Source: Adiantum capillus-veneris (taxonomy: Eukaryota > Streptophyta > Polypodiopsida > Polypodiales > Pteridaceae). From it: a stretch of 64,000 bases of DNA. Under the pieces are notes generated by a model that was not told the DNA's origin, ran no database searches, and saw only the letters and a list, made by a program, of their open reading frames with translations. Shown here piece by piece: positions 22,562 through 33,210 of the stretch. Location: the NCBI GenBank assembly GCA_014529385.2, contig CM043967.1, forward strand, positions 127,569,182-127,633,181, read 5' to 3'. A program made the position numbers and the translations under genes. The stretch's first letter is position 1. The number at the start of each line of letters is the position of its first letter.

Positions 22562-22923
22562 ACAAATGAGGTCCATGGCGTGTTTCTTGGCATGCCTATC
22601 ATTGGGGTAGGCATGATAGCCGTGGTGTCATCAAGGGAAAGATGAGCTAGAATTGGAAAATTAAAGCTATCACTTGTGGGCTCAGATTGCACTGAGACCC
22701 CTGGAGAAACAACATATGGAGGATGTATCAGACTTACCGAGCGAGTCTCCATTTGCGATAAGTTTGGTTGTTTAGCCTTCCCTATATCCAAGAATCTCAT
22801 GAGACCCGTTGAAGGCATGTGGATCCCCTTGTTCTGACTCTCTAGGTCAATAACCCTATGGATGAGCTCACAAACTCTTTGTTTGATCCTCCACACTAGT
22901 AGCACCCGTTGTGGATCGTAGGA
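22562..22923 (-). pseudogene. Distal part of the minus-strand ORF split by the chromovirus
   Basis: With the chromovirus and one TAGGA copy removed, the minus-strand frame from 28699-29473 continues here for about 14 codons to a TGA near 22880. A different minus frame stays open to 22562 with Pro/Ser-rich sequence of no known family. This could be the true tail after a frameshift or simple chance. 22919-22923 is the left TAGGA duplication. Confidence 0.35.
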
Positions 22924-23078
22924 TGTCCCAGGACAACGGCAAGGCCGGACTAGGCAAGGGCAAGGCCGGGCTAGGCAGTGTGGAAAAGGAGTCCAACTAG
23001 GGCAAAGGGCTAGGAGCCATGCTATATAGTGGGTGGTTGGGAGGTGGACTCCTAGGTTCTAGTTCCCCTTGTCTAACA
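22924..23078 (+). repeat. 5' LTR of the chromovirus
   Basis: 155 bp; contains repeated GGCAAGGCCGG words. It begins TGTCCCAGGACAACGGC where the 3' copy has TGTCAGGATAATGGC. Confidence 0.92.
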
Positions 23079-23079
23079 T

Positions 23080-23092
23080 TGGTACAAAGAGC
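23080..23092 (+). promoter_or_regulatory. Degenerate primer-binding site of the chromovirus
   Basis: TGGTACAAAGAGC starts one base after the LTR. It resembles the initiator-Met site TGGTATCAGAGC with an inserted or changed base pair, consistent with an aged element. Confidence 0.6.
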
Positions 23093-23873
23093 AAGGTTCC
23101 TATTTTTGGGAAAGGACGGGCATGGTGTTTGAGAGCCACACAAAACTTTGCATGCTTTGCATGTCGGGGTCAAGAGCACCGTGGAGCGCATCCCCTGTGA
23201 AGAGGACGACGAAGGGACTGCGTGGGCAACCCCGCTTGCGAGGAGATGGGCCAAAATTCTTCCTGCACCAAAGCTTCCCCTCTCGGTCTGAGCACTTCCC
23301 GTGCCTGTGGCAGGTGCTTTCGACCACCACCCAAGGCGAGGTGAGCAAAAGCTCGCACCTAGCGTTGCCTGCGAGCCACCATCGCCTGTGTTGAGTTTTT
23401 TTTCATACTTAGTGGACGCCCAACCCTTTGGGTTCGTGGACACCCTAAGTTTTTTCACAAACAAGGGACGGTACCCATAGCAGGGTACCCCCCCCCCCCC
23501 CCCTCTTGTGAAGCTTCGGGTGAAGCTCGACATATCGACAGGGCCAAGCAAGGACAAGGCCGGGAAATACCAAGCAAAAGTTCATGTTCTGCTGCGTATA
23601 CTGCATATAATTTTTTCAAAAATTCATTCAAGTTGTCTTCAAGTTATCCAAAATACAAAGACCAGTGCAGTACGGGTGCTCAAGGCAAACACACCTACAC
23701 TATCGGATTGTTTTCTTGGAACACGGAGCAAGATTACATCCTAAGCGGCAATTGGAGCACGAACAAAATTAGCAAGGCTAATAACCAGTATCAACGGGAT
23801 TCTTTATTGGTATTTACCGATTGCGGTACATCAGGTATTTCTCTTGCTTTTCCTTGCACTGCACTATGTCGTC

Positions 23874-25317
23874 ATGGATTCAGATATCAATATGACTTTT
23901 GATTTTGAGCAAAATACACCTGAGAGTCCTGCCCATGATGGCTCACGGCCGGATGCTCTCACGGAAAGTGCCCGCGACGCTATGGCAGGTGACGACACTT
24001 ATGAACTGCTCGATATTCAAAAATTTCATGCACTTCAGACACGCATATCAGTCATGGAAGGAAATTTTAAATCTTTAAATGAAAACATCACTAAATTATC
24101 CATGTTCGTGATCCAGTTAATGCAACAGCAGTCCAAGGGTCCTACTGACACGCACATGCATGAGCACGTTGCTACACAGGGGCAAGGCCCTTCTGATCAT
24201 GGACAAGGTCCATCTACCGATGCTTTGCACACTCTCACTGTAAAAGAGGTGGATGAGTTGTTGAAAAACACCAAACCACCGACTTTTAAGGGAGAAGATT
24301 GAGACCGCAATAAGGATGCAGTGAATATCTTTCTCAGCAAGTGGAATGGAATTCACGCCTTACGGCGTACTCCGGACGCAGTCAGAGCACTGCAAACAAG
24401 TTTAACTCTAGAAGGCAAGGCCTACAAATGGTGGATGTCTCTCAAGGAGAAGAATATCATACCACAGAGTTGGGCAGCTTTTGAAACTATGTTTCGCAAA
24501 GAATTCTTGCCTACAAATGAGGCAGATCGGAATTGGACGGCTTGGGACACGTGTTCAATGCACCAATACCCATCATTACTTGAATATATATCTCACTATC
24601 GGGATGTTATCCTCAAGTTGGAAGGCTTAGATACCTTTCAACAAGTACGGGAGTTTATACGTGGTCTGACCCCAAAGCTTAAGAAGCACGTCAAGACCGA
24701 AGACCCTAAAACACTTGAGGAAGCCATAGTGAAAGCACATATTCACGATGATCCAGATGAAAAGAAATCACATCATAATCACGTGCCTGCTAATACACAT
24801 GGTAATACACGCACACAGTATGGGCACAATAAAAGGAAATTTATAGTAGCCAATTCAGAAGCATCTATAAAACCCAAGGGGTCCAGAGGTCCTCTCTCTC
24901 CTGAGGACTTTGATAAAGCTAAGAAAGAGAAAATTATGTTGTCAATGGTTAGGAAGCGGTCATGGCAAAAAGGATTGTCCCAAGGGGAAATATGTTGCTC
25001 ATAGCAAGGAGAAAGTTGTGCACACGGTGCAACTGCTGCCTCTTGAGTCTTCCTCACGATTCTCTACAGTGGAAGTAACACACACCGAGGTGGTGCATGA
25101 ATGTTGTCTCACAGCTTCCATGTGGCAACAGACCTTCGGACCACATGAGTTAGTACGTATGCACGAATCTCTGCAAGGGAACAAGGAGTGCATCTTGGTA
25201 GATGATGGTGCTACTCACAATTTTATCAATTACGGATTGGTGAAAAAACTCAAATTACCTCAAACTCCGAGTACCCACCGCTACAAGGTAGCAATGAGGA
25301 ATGGTTGCATAGCCTAG
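23874..25317 (+). pseudogene. Chromovirus Gag and protease, broken
   Basis: Starts at ATG 23874 (MDSDINMTFDFEQNTPESP). An N-terminal coiled coil (IQKFHALQTRISVMEG) is followed by a TGA at 24300-24302 just before the Gag core. The core is intact in the same frame from 24303 (AYKWWMSLKEKNIIPQSW, FEGMF-like FETMFRKEFLP, YISHYRDVILKLEG, FIRGLTPKLKKHV). Near 24910-24960 the frame shifts inside the zinc knuckle, of which GSGHGKKDCPKGK remains. The protease active site reads LVDDGATHNFI (about 25195), with DDGA where DSGA or DTGA is usual. A TAG at 25315-25317 ends this frame. Confidence 0.85.
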
Positions 25318-28300
25318 GACCATCACTGAAGCGTAGCTATGAGCACAACAGCTTGATGTTCGAATCCCATGGCACATATGTGTTGTTGTTAGGAGAGAAG
25401 GATGTACCTTCTTCACCATTGATATGTACAGCTGAGCTTATGCAGCTCGTTTCTGATAATGAAATAGATCAAGTTTTGTTGTGTTACTCATTGTCTCATT
25501 TTCTCTCTAACATTGAATCTGTTGAACATTCCTCAACGCCGCATGCTTCTCTCTCATCTCTTCCACCAATGGCTACTTCCAAACAAGCAAAAGTTGCTAG
25601 TGAGTTACAAAATTTATTAAAGTAATTTCACGATGTTTTTCCTAATGATTTGCCACCAGGATTACTGCCAAAACACTCGATGCAACATAGCATCAATGTG
25701 GTTGCAGGCAGTAAACCTGTCAATAAACCGCCCTACCATATGAGTTACTCTGAAGCTGCTGAGGTGGAAAGTCAGCTTGCTGACTACCTTAGCAGAGGGT
25801 TTATCCAACCGAGTTCTTCACCATGGGCTTCTCCTATCCTATTAGTGAAGAAAAAAGACAGCAGTATGCGCATGTGCGTAGACTACCGTGGCTTAAATGC
25901 GGTTACTGTTAAGAAAAAGTACCCATTGCCACACGTGGATGAGTTGTTTGACAAACTCACTCATGCTCGTATTTTTACGAAAATAGACTTGAGGTCAGGC
26001 TATCACCAAGTCGACTGGCTGATATACCCAAAACTGCATTGTGAACAAGGTTTGGACACTACGAGTTTTCTGTTATGCCCTCACAACATTCATGACACTT
26101 ATGGATAGTGTCTTGAAGCCGTATTTGGGCAAATTTGTCATCGTTTTTCTCGATGACATTCTAGTCTACAGTGCTTCGGAAGAAGAACACTTACAACATC
26201 TGAGGCAGGTGTTCGAATCGTTACAAACGAATAAATTATATGCCAAGGAATCTAAGTGTGATTTTTTGAAAAAATAAATTCACTATCTTGGGCATGTTAT
26301 TTCAGCTAATGGGCTATATATGGATCAAGCCAAAGTGGATACAATCCGGCAATGGCCTTCTCCTAAAAATCTGGAGGAGTTACAGATTTTTTTAGGATTT
26401 GCAGGTTTTTATCGAAGGTTCGTTAAGAACTATGCTAATATTGTTGTTCCCATGACGGATCAACTAAAAGGCAAAGGCAAAGCTTTTCAGTGGGGACCCG
26501 CTCAACAATGCAGTTTTGATACGCTCAAGGATGCATTAGCTACAACTCCCATACTAGCTATTGTAGATCCTTTGAAACCATTTGTTTTGGAAACAGATGC
26601 CAATGACCGTGCTATTGGAGCAGTCCTGTTTACAAGATGGACGGCCAATTGCATTTGAAAGCAAGAAGCTTGATGCATCTCAGCAGAACTACTCTGCTTA
26701 TGAGCGCGAACTCTATGCAATAGTGTCTACCTTAAAAACATGGTGGCATTATTTGTACGGTGCTCAGTTTGAGATTGTGTTTGACCATGAAAGCATTAAA
26801 TGGTTTACACAACAAACAGATTTGAAGGGTCGGAAAGCCAGGCAAGCCGAGATTCTTCAGGAATATGACACCAAGCTCCATTATCGTAAAGGACGATACA
26901 ATGTGGTGGACTGACGCTCTAAGTCGTATGCTGGAGATCAATTCTCTCTTGTTCACAGAACTTCGTAGTGAATTTTTGGATTCTCTAAATGGCAAATATA
27001 AGTATGATGAAGCATATTCCAAAGTGTGGAGCCATGTACAAATGAGGGATCCTTCTCACTCCAATGATGGTAGTGTAACGTTAACCTCCACACATAGTTC
27101 TCCTCTATCGAGTGATGAACTACAGTGATGGAAGCATGTCACCATCGACAATGGGTATCTACTCCACAAGGGGAGAGTTTGTGTACCGACGGACACAAAC
27201 ATTCAGCACCAAATTCTTTATGAATGTCATGATAGTCCAAGTGCAGGGCACCGGGTATTAAAAAGACTTATGCTCTCGTACGACGACAATTTTACTGGCC
27301 AGGTTTACATGGCTTTGTTCAAGCTTATGTCTTGCATTGCCAAAAATGTCAAGTTAAAAAAGCAGAGCATCTGAAAGTAGGAGGACTCTTACATCCTTTG
27401 GAGATTCCCAATGGAAAATGGGAAAGTATCTCTATGGACTTTATTGTGGGTTTACCAATCACTGTACGAGTCATGACCTCGTACAGTGGTTTACCAACCA
27501 CTGTACGAGGTCATGACTCGGTATGGTTGGTCGTAGACCGGTTGACTAAACTAGTAAGTTTATTCCAACCAAATCAACGATTAAGACTCCAGAACTAGAC
27601 AAGTTATTTGTGGACAATCTATACAAGTTATATGGGTTGCCAAGTAACATTGTCAATGATCGTGATCCTAAGTTTAACAGTCATTTTTGGAGGGCTATGT
27701 TCAAACGATTGGGTACACAACTAAACCTCAGTACAGCCGATCATCCAGAAACAGATGGTCAGATTGGACGAGTTAACCAAGTGCTAGAGGATATGCTAAG
27801 AGCATACATTAGCAACAAACAGTCAGATTGGAAAGAATATTTACCTATTCTCGAGTTTGCCTACAATAGTGCTAAGCATGTCACCACTGGATTTAGTCCA
27901 TTCATGTTCATGTATGGTTTTCAACCTAGGTCGCCTGTTACGGTAGGGTTGGCAACCCAAAAGCTCCAACATGTTAAGGATTTTCTCCAAGACCAGATGG
28001 ATATGTTGAAACTCGTTCGTCAGAATGTCCGACAAGCGCAAGATCGATATAAGAAGTACGCTGATGAGAAACATCGGCAAGTTACCTTTGAGGAAGGGGA
28101 GGAAGTATTTTTACGTGTGCCAGAACATTCAGAAAGTCTAAAAACTGGGCCAGCACCTAAATTATCTCCACAAACTTGTGGGCCTTTCAAAATACTCAAG
28201 TGAGTAGGTGATCGTGCCTACAAATTATTGCTACCTACACATTCTCGTATTCATGCGGTGTTTCATGTAAGCCGTATACATAAGCGGTTACATGGGGACG

Positions 28301-28466
28301 ACAATGTCATTGACCAGTAGATTTTGGTTGATTTCGTTGAACCTCCTACCTTACCGCATGAACCTGAACGCATTCTCGACTATCATGATTTACGTACACG
28401 TCATGATGTACGTCAACAAGCCTTAATCAAGTGGAAAGATCGACCTGAGGAAGGCGCCACTTGAAA
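25318..28466 (+). pseudogene. Chromovirus reverse transcriptase, RNase H, integrase and chromodomain, broken
   Basis: Reverse transcriptase from about 25650: [50 protein letters not shown]; a frameshift near 26010; then VIVFLDDILVYSAS with the catalytic aspartates kept (26140-26180). RNase H: LETDANDRAIGAV, a shift near 26630, then IAFESKKLDASQQNYSAYER. Integrase: zinc-binding HCQKCQ (27332), core STSMDF-like ISMDFIVGLP, VWLVVDRLTK, IVNDRDPKFNSHFW and HPETDGQIGRVNQ (27610-27790). The chromodomain ERILDYHDLRTR...ALIKWKDRPEE lies at about 28367-28463 and ends in a frameshift TGA. A 39-bp in-frame inverted insertion (hairpin entry) lies inside the integrase. Confidence 0.88.
27471..27516 (+). 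repeat. Perfect 21-bp inverted repeat with 4-base loop inside integrase
   Basis: The arm TCATGACCTCGTACAGTGGT plus T (27471-27491) is the exact reverse complement of 27496-27516, with loop TACC. The right arm resembles the neighbouring original sequence at 27451-27470, so the inserted 39 bp look like an inverted copy of the local sequence. The frame is kept, adding 13 residues between GLPITVR and GHDSVWL. Confidence 0.9.
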
Positions 28467-28527
28467 ACATTAGTGTTCTTAAGAAGAAGTTCCCCACTTT
28501 TGTTTTCGAGGATGAAAACTCTTATTT

Positions 28528-28537
28528 AAGGGGGGAG
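28528..28537 (+). promoter_or_regulatory. Polypurine tract of the chromovirus
   Basis: AAGGGGGGAG, three bases before the 3' LTR. Confidence 0.85.
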
Positions 28538-28540
28538 TAA

Positions 28541-28693
28541 TGTCAGGATAATGGCAAGGCCGGACTAGACAAGGGCAAGGCCAGGCTAGGCAGTGTGGAA
28601 AGGGAGTCCAACTAGGGCAAAGGGCTAGGAGCCATGCTATATAGTGGGTGATTGGGAGGTGGACTCCTAGGTTCTAGTTCCCCTTGTCTAACA
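28541..28693 (+). repeat. 3' LTR of the chromovirus
   Basis: 153 bp, ends GTCTAACA, followed by TAGGA (28694-28698). Confidence 0.92.
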
Positions 28694-28698
28694 TAGGA

Positions 28699-29473
28699 CA
28701 TCTAACCAACCCATGTGATAGGTGTGACCTGTATATAGGTCGGATAGACTTTTGGTTTGTAGTTCGTACTCCCAGTTCTCATTTACGAACGCTCCATCTA
28801 GGATTGAGGTGATAGGGATGTCCTTTGAGCTAGATGCAATGTTGCTCTCTTTGGGTTGGCCCTTAGCGGTTGCTAAGTCAGGAACACTCGATTGCTCTCC
28901 TAGCAAGGATATTGACATAGGGGCTTTCGATTTTAAGTCTCTTCGTTGCCCCGCCTTGCGTAAGATCTCGATTTTTTTTTCCCAAGCCGCAATGATATAT
29001 CGCTCAACTTCTTGTACTTCGGCAAGGCTTCTACCATCAGGTAATATAAACTCGGAGGGGAATAACTCTGAAGAGTCAGGGGGTGCAATGAATGGAGTAT
29101 TCACGTCCACATTCTCTAAGAGCATGGGGTCTACGTTGGTCATGAATGGCGAATTTACTTCCCCACCCCCCTCATTTACATCCTTAGCTCCATGTTCGGA
29201 GCAAGTGGCTCTACTAAAGGTTTCCTTCAAGCGACTAAGCACGCTCGGCCCGGATCGTGGACCCATGGCATGCATGTCTTGACTTGAGCTATGGGGATTA
29301 GGCATTGGGAAACCCTCCATGACGTCGTAGTCAGAGGAAGAGTCACTAGCTGCTATGTTTGGGTGTTGGTTTGTACTACCTTGGGTCCCCGCCGAGGGCC
29401 CGGAACCTAAGGTAGGTGGATATTGAGAACTCGTTGTCGTGCTGCTCCGCTTCCATGACAAGAAAATGAGCAA
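28699..29473 (-). CDS. Unidentified minus-strand ORF interrupted by the chromovirus
   Basis: About 258 codons stay open on the minus strand up to the chromovirus boundary. There is no upstream ATG, so this may be an exon or a fragment. The product is Ser/Pro-rich at first (SDSSSDYDVMEGFPMPNPHS), then has a possible amphipathic helix (LAEVQEVERYIIAAWEKKIE) and a charged linker, and ends YTGHTYHMGWLDV at the insertion point. I recognise no family. It could be a host gene or the accessory ORF of another element. The chromovirus would cut off only its last ~15 codons if the frame is read straight through. Confidence 0.4.
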
Positions 29474-29999
29474 AGGGATGTCAATCAGTTTTATTTGAAT
29501 CCTACATGATTATTCAGCAGTAATAAGGGCTTGCTAACAAGCCAATTTTAAGTTAAAAGTGTGCAAGATGCAGCTCTAAGGGCAAAAAGATGTCTTGGTA
29601 ATGCTAAACAGTGAGTATGCTTGTAGTGGTCATAGCTGGGATTTTATTTATCAAAGTTGAAGTACTCAAATTGCTCTACAGGCTTGTCTTTACGGCTCGA
29701 CAATCGGAGCTACAGATAAGAAGTTATGACAGTTTTAAGTTGAGTCAGTAGAAAATTTGTACCGGATTGGGCAACAGCTGATGAAAGGTCGAAGATGATA
29801 GGGATGCATGGGTCCTAAGTGCTCACTTCCACGAGCATGTCGGTCTTTCCAGTTTGTCAATCGGGGTTTCGGATGGCAAGATATGGCCAGTTTAAGTATC
29901 ACCGGGGGCCGGTTCCGTACTGCCCTGGTCGCCTTGATCAGTCAAGTTCATCTGGTAATGTTTGAGCTTCAAACAGATTCTGGGAAATGGAGCCGTCAT
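29474..29999. other. No recognisable gene
   Basis: AT-rich with short frames only. Nothing could be assigned. Confidence 0.35.
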
Positions 30000-30756
30000 A
30001 GCAGAATTGGTGGCAACTGAAGGCCCATCTCCACTAACAAGGTATTTTCGAGTTGGCCAGTATACAGGCTTAATGCAGTGCAGTGCCGATATGTACGCCA
30101 AATGTGGCCGATACGAAAACATTTTGCCTTGACGGACACTTATACTTGCATCTTGAAAGCTATGGTGGCATTCAATGCACTAGAGTGGGCAACACATTCA
30201 AGGTGATATTGCTACTCGGGAATGTTGGAAAATGAAGTCGTGCGAGGCTTTGCTTTGGTCGACATATGAGCTAAATGTGATGCCCATCAAACATTGGCCA
30301 AGGGCCACAACCTAGGCCACCCAAAATGGGCTAGGCCGCCCAATATTAAAAGGGGCAAGGCCATCCAAGGGCCACCCACAAGACCCTATCATATCAAATG
30401 GGTGTGAAGCCATAAATAAAAAAGCATGGCATGAAGAAAAAGATGGCGCAGACAGCGTGGAGGAAGGATGAAGGAGTCGCGTAGGCCAAATGGGTGCTCA
30501 GACGAGCTCGGCAAAGAAACAAAAGTTGGAGATCTCGTCAAGGCGCCCAACTTCCGTGCTGGTCCTACAGGATTTCGTGCAAGTCAAAAATCGGCCTGCC
30601 ATGTCACCAGGGTGCCATTCCCATTAGTGACATCGCTAATGGGTTGGCTAATTTTAGAAAGGAGGCCCATGCAGCCTATAAAAAAGGGGCCGACTCTCTT
30701 TTAACGATCTCTCCTCTTTTCATTGAATCTCTTGCTCTTCGGGGGAAGAAAGCCAC
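30000..30756 (+). pseudogene. PPR-derived repeat unit, copy R1 (plus)
   Basis: Near 30070-30115 the frame reads MQCSADMYAKCGRYENI, a PPR L/S-motif hallmark (DMYAKCG). Near 30133 follows a relic of TYTCILKA, broken by stops. The rest is the same repeat unit as R2 and R3 (landmarks TCAAATGGGTGTGAAGCC at about 30393 and GATGGCGCAGACAGCGTGGA at about 30442). It is truncated where R2 begins. It is non-coding now. Confidence 0.7.
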
Positions 30757-31895
30757 AGGCGTTTATGGTCTTTACAAGGTTTAACCTGTCTTAATCCATG
30801 TACTAATCGAGACAATCATTACTAAAATACCTTGAACTGCTGCTTCTTCCCGCTATGGCTTTATGAGCTTCGACTTCCAATGGCCTTAGGTGGTCCGATT
30901 CAGTTTAAGGCTACTGACTTAATTCGGGGTTTGAACAGGTTCAGGCGGTTTAGATAGCTTAGGCTTCGGATTAGAGAGCTTATGATAATGATGGTTTAAT
31001 AAGATTGGTGCTTTGGCATAGAGCTCGTGATCATCAAGGCTTTTGATGGTTGAGCGGCTTGGCTTAAGGATATTAGGATTAGGCTCGGCTTAAGAGTTTG
31101 AGATTAGGCTCGGATTAAGAGTTTGAGATTGGGCTCAACTTAAGGAGTTTGAGATTGGGCTCAGCTTAAGGAGATTAAGGTTTAGGCTTGGCTAATGAAA
31201 TTTGAGCTTAATCTTTGCTTGAGAGCTCTGGCTTTTCTTCCCCGAAGAGAGGGCGATCAAAATGAAAAAGAGGAGACACCTTCCCCCAGACGAGAGAGAC
31301 TCCAAGAGATCCCCCCCCCTTTCCTTTATAGGTTGCATGGGCACTTTGCCTTGCTAAAAAATAGCCTACCAATTAGCGATGTCGCTAATGGGTAGCCACC
31401 CTATGACATGGCAGTCGTTTTTCAACTCAAATGAAATCCTGCAGGACCAACACCGAAGTTGGGCGCCTTGACAAGATCTCCAACTTTTGTTTCTTCGTTG
31501 AGCTCGTCTCAGCACCCGTTTGGCCTGCGCGACTCCTTCATCCTTCCTCCACGCTGTCTGCGCCATCTTTTTCTTCATGCCATGCTTTTTTATTTATGGC
31601 TTCACACCCATTTGATATAATAGGGTCTTGTGGGCGGCCCTTGGACGTCCCTACCCCTTTTAATGTTGGGCGGGAGGCCTCCCTTTGGTTGCCTTTGGGT
31701 GGCCATAGGTTGAGGGTAGCTTTAGCTTGTTTAAGTGCACCACATTTGGTATACATATCGCCCAAATCAATGCCTCTCATGACTTCATTTCCCAACATCC
31801 CTTCACTTAGCAACATCTCCTTGAATTCTTGTTGCCCTCTCTAGTGCTTTGAATGTCACCATAGCTTTCAAGATGCAAGTATAAGTGTCTGTCAA
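30757..31895 (-). repeat. PPR-derived repeat unit, copy R2 (minus); left arm of a long inverted repeat
   Basis: Reads on the minus strand from 31895. It has a PPR piece (CILKAMVTFKALER-like, then LGDMYTKCGALKQAKATL at about 31700-31790), the conserved non-coding block and a long tail of TTAAGCCGAGCCTAATCTC-type short repeats. It pairs with 32045-33210. Confidence 0.85.
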
Positions 31896-32044
31896 AGCAG
31901 AATTGGCAGCAATTGAAGGCCCGTCAACTAGCAGTGTATTTTCGAGTTGGCTAGTATACATGCTTAATGAAGTGCATTACCCGATATATATGCCAAATGT
32001 GGGCCAATACAGAAGCATTTTTTTTATATATCTAATGCCTTTCC
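31896..32044 (+). repeat. Spacer between the inverted arms, itself PPR-related
   Basis: Similar to 30003-30128 of R1 in plus orientation, so the plus copy R3 effectively starts at about 31896. In a folded transcript this would be the ~149-base loop. Confidence 0.7.
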
Positions 32045-33210
32045 TTGACGGACACTTATACTTGCATCTTGAAAGCTATGGTGACATTCAAAGCACTAGA
32101 GCGTGCAACAGAATTCAAGGAGATATTGCTAAGTCAAGGGATGTTGGGAAATGAAGTCATGAGAGGCATTGCTTTGGGCGATATGTATACCAAATGTGGT
32201 GTCCTTAAACAAGCTAAAGCTACCCTCAACCTATGGCCGCCCAAAGGCAACCAAAGGGAGGCCGCCCACCCAACATTAAAAGGGGTAGGGCCATCCAAGG
32301 GCCACCCACAAGACCCTATTATATCAAATGGGTGTGAAGCCATAAATAAAACAGCATGGCATGAAGAAAAAGATGGCGCAGACAGCGTGGAGGAAGGATG
32401 AAGGAGTCGCGCACGCCAAATAGGTGCTCAGACGAGCTCAACGAAGAAACAAAAGTTGTAGATCTCGTCAAGGCGCCCAACTTCGGTGCTGGTCCCCGAG
32501 GATTTCGTGCAAGTCAAAAAATGGCTGCCACGTCATAGGGTGGCTACCCATTAGTGACATCGCTAATGGGTAGGCTATTTTTAGCAAGGCAAAGTGCCCA
32601 TGCAACCTATAAAGGAAAGGGGGGGGCCTCTCTTGGAGTCTCTCTCGTCTGGGAGAAGGTGTCTCCTCTTTTTCATTTTGATCGCCCTCTCTCCGGGGAA
32701 GAAAAGCCAAAGCTCTCAAGCGACGATTAAGCTCGATTTTCATTAGCCAAGCCTAAACCTTAATCTCCTTAAGCCGAGCCTAATCTCAAACTCCTTAAGC
32801 AGAGCTCTCAAGCAACGATTAAGCTCGATTTTCATTAGCCAAGCCTAAACCTTAATCTCCTTAAGCCGAGCCTAACCCTAATATCCTTAAGCCAAGCCAC
32901 TCAACCATCAAAAGCCTTGATGATCACGAGCTCTAAGCCAAAACACCAATCTTATTAAGCCATCATTATCATAAGCTCTCTAATCCGAAGCCTAAGCTAT
33001 CTAAACCGCCTGAACCCGTTCAAACCTGGAATTAATCCGATAGCCTTAAACCGAATCGGACCACCTAAGGCCATTGGAAGTCGAAGCTCATAAATCCATA
33101 GCGGGAAGAAGCAGAAGGAAAACGAAGCAGTTCAAGGCAGTTCAATAATGATTGTCTCGATTAGCACTTGGATTAAAACAGGTTAAACCTTGTAAAGAGC
33201 ATAAACGCCT
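32045..33210 (+). repeat. PPR-derived repeat unit, copy R3 (plus); right arm of a long inverted repeat
   Basis: An open frame of 118 codons (32045-32401) begins with a PPR motif (DTYTCILKAMVTFKALERAT, then GNEVMRGIALGDMYTKCGVL). It runs into the non-PPR block of the unit. The remainder mirrors R2, ending in GTAAAGAGCATAAACGCCT. Minor indels distinguish the arms, including a local duplication of AGAGCTCTCAAGC-GATTAAGCTCGA near 32715-32830. Confidence 0.85.

Larger units (their letters stand above)
22924..28693 (+). mobile_element. Full-length but decayed Ty3/gypsy chromovirus, 5770 bp
   Basis: Flanked by TAGGA duplications (22919-22923 and 28694-28698). LTRs are short (155 and 153 bp), start TGTC and end TCTAACA. 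Order: LTR, primer-binding site, Gag, protease, reverse transcriptase, RNase H, integrase, chromodomain, polypurine tract, LTR. The chromodomain at the integrase C-terminus identifies a chromovirus, a lineage that targets insertion through chromatin marks. Stops and frameshifts in every gene make it immobile on its own. The LTRs differ at several positions, so it is older than the copia element. Confidence 0.93.

Noticed and set aside
23874-28466. Endogenous pararetrovirus (caulimovirid) rather than a retrotransposon
   Set aside because: It has LTRs with a target duplication, an integrase and a chromodomain, and no movement protein; it is a chromovirus.
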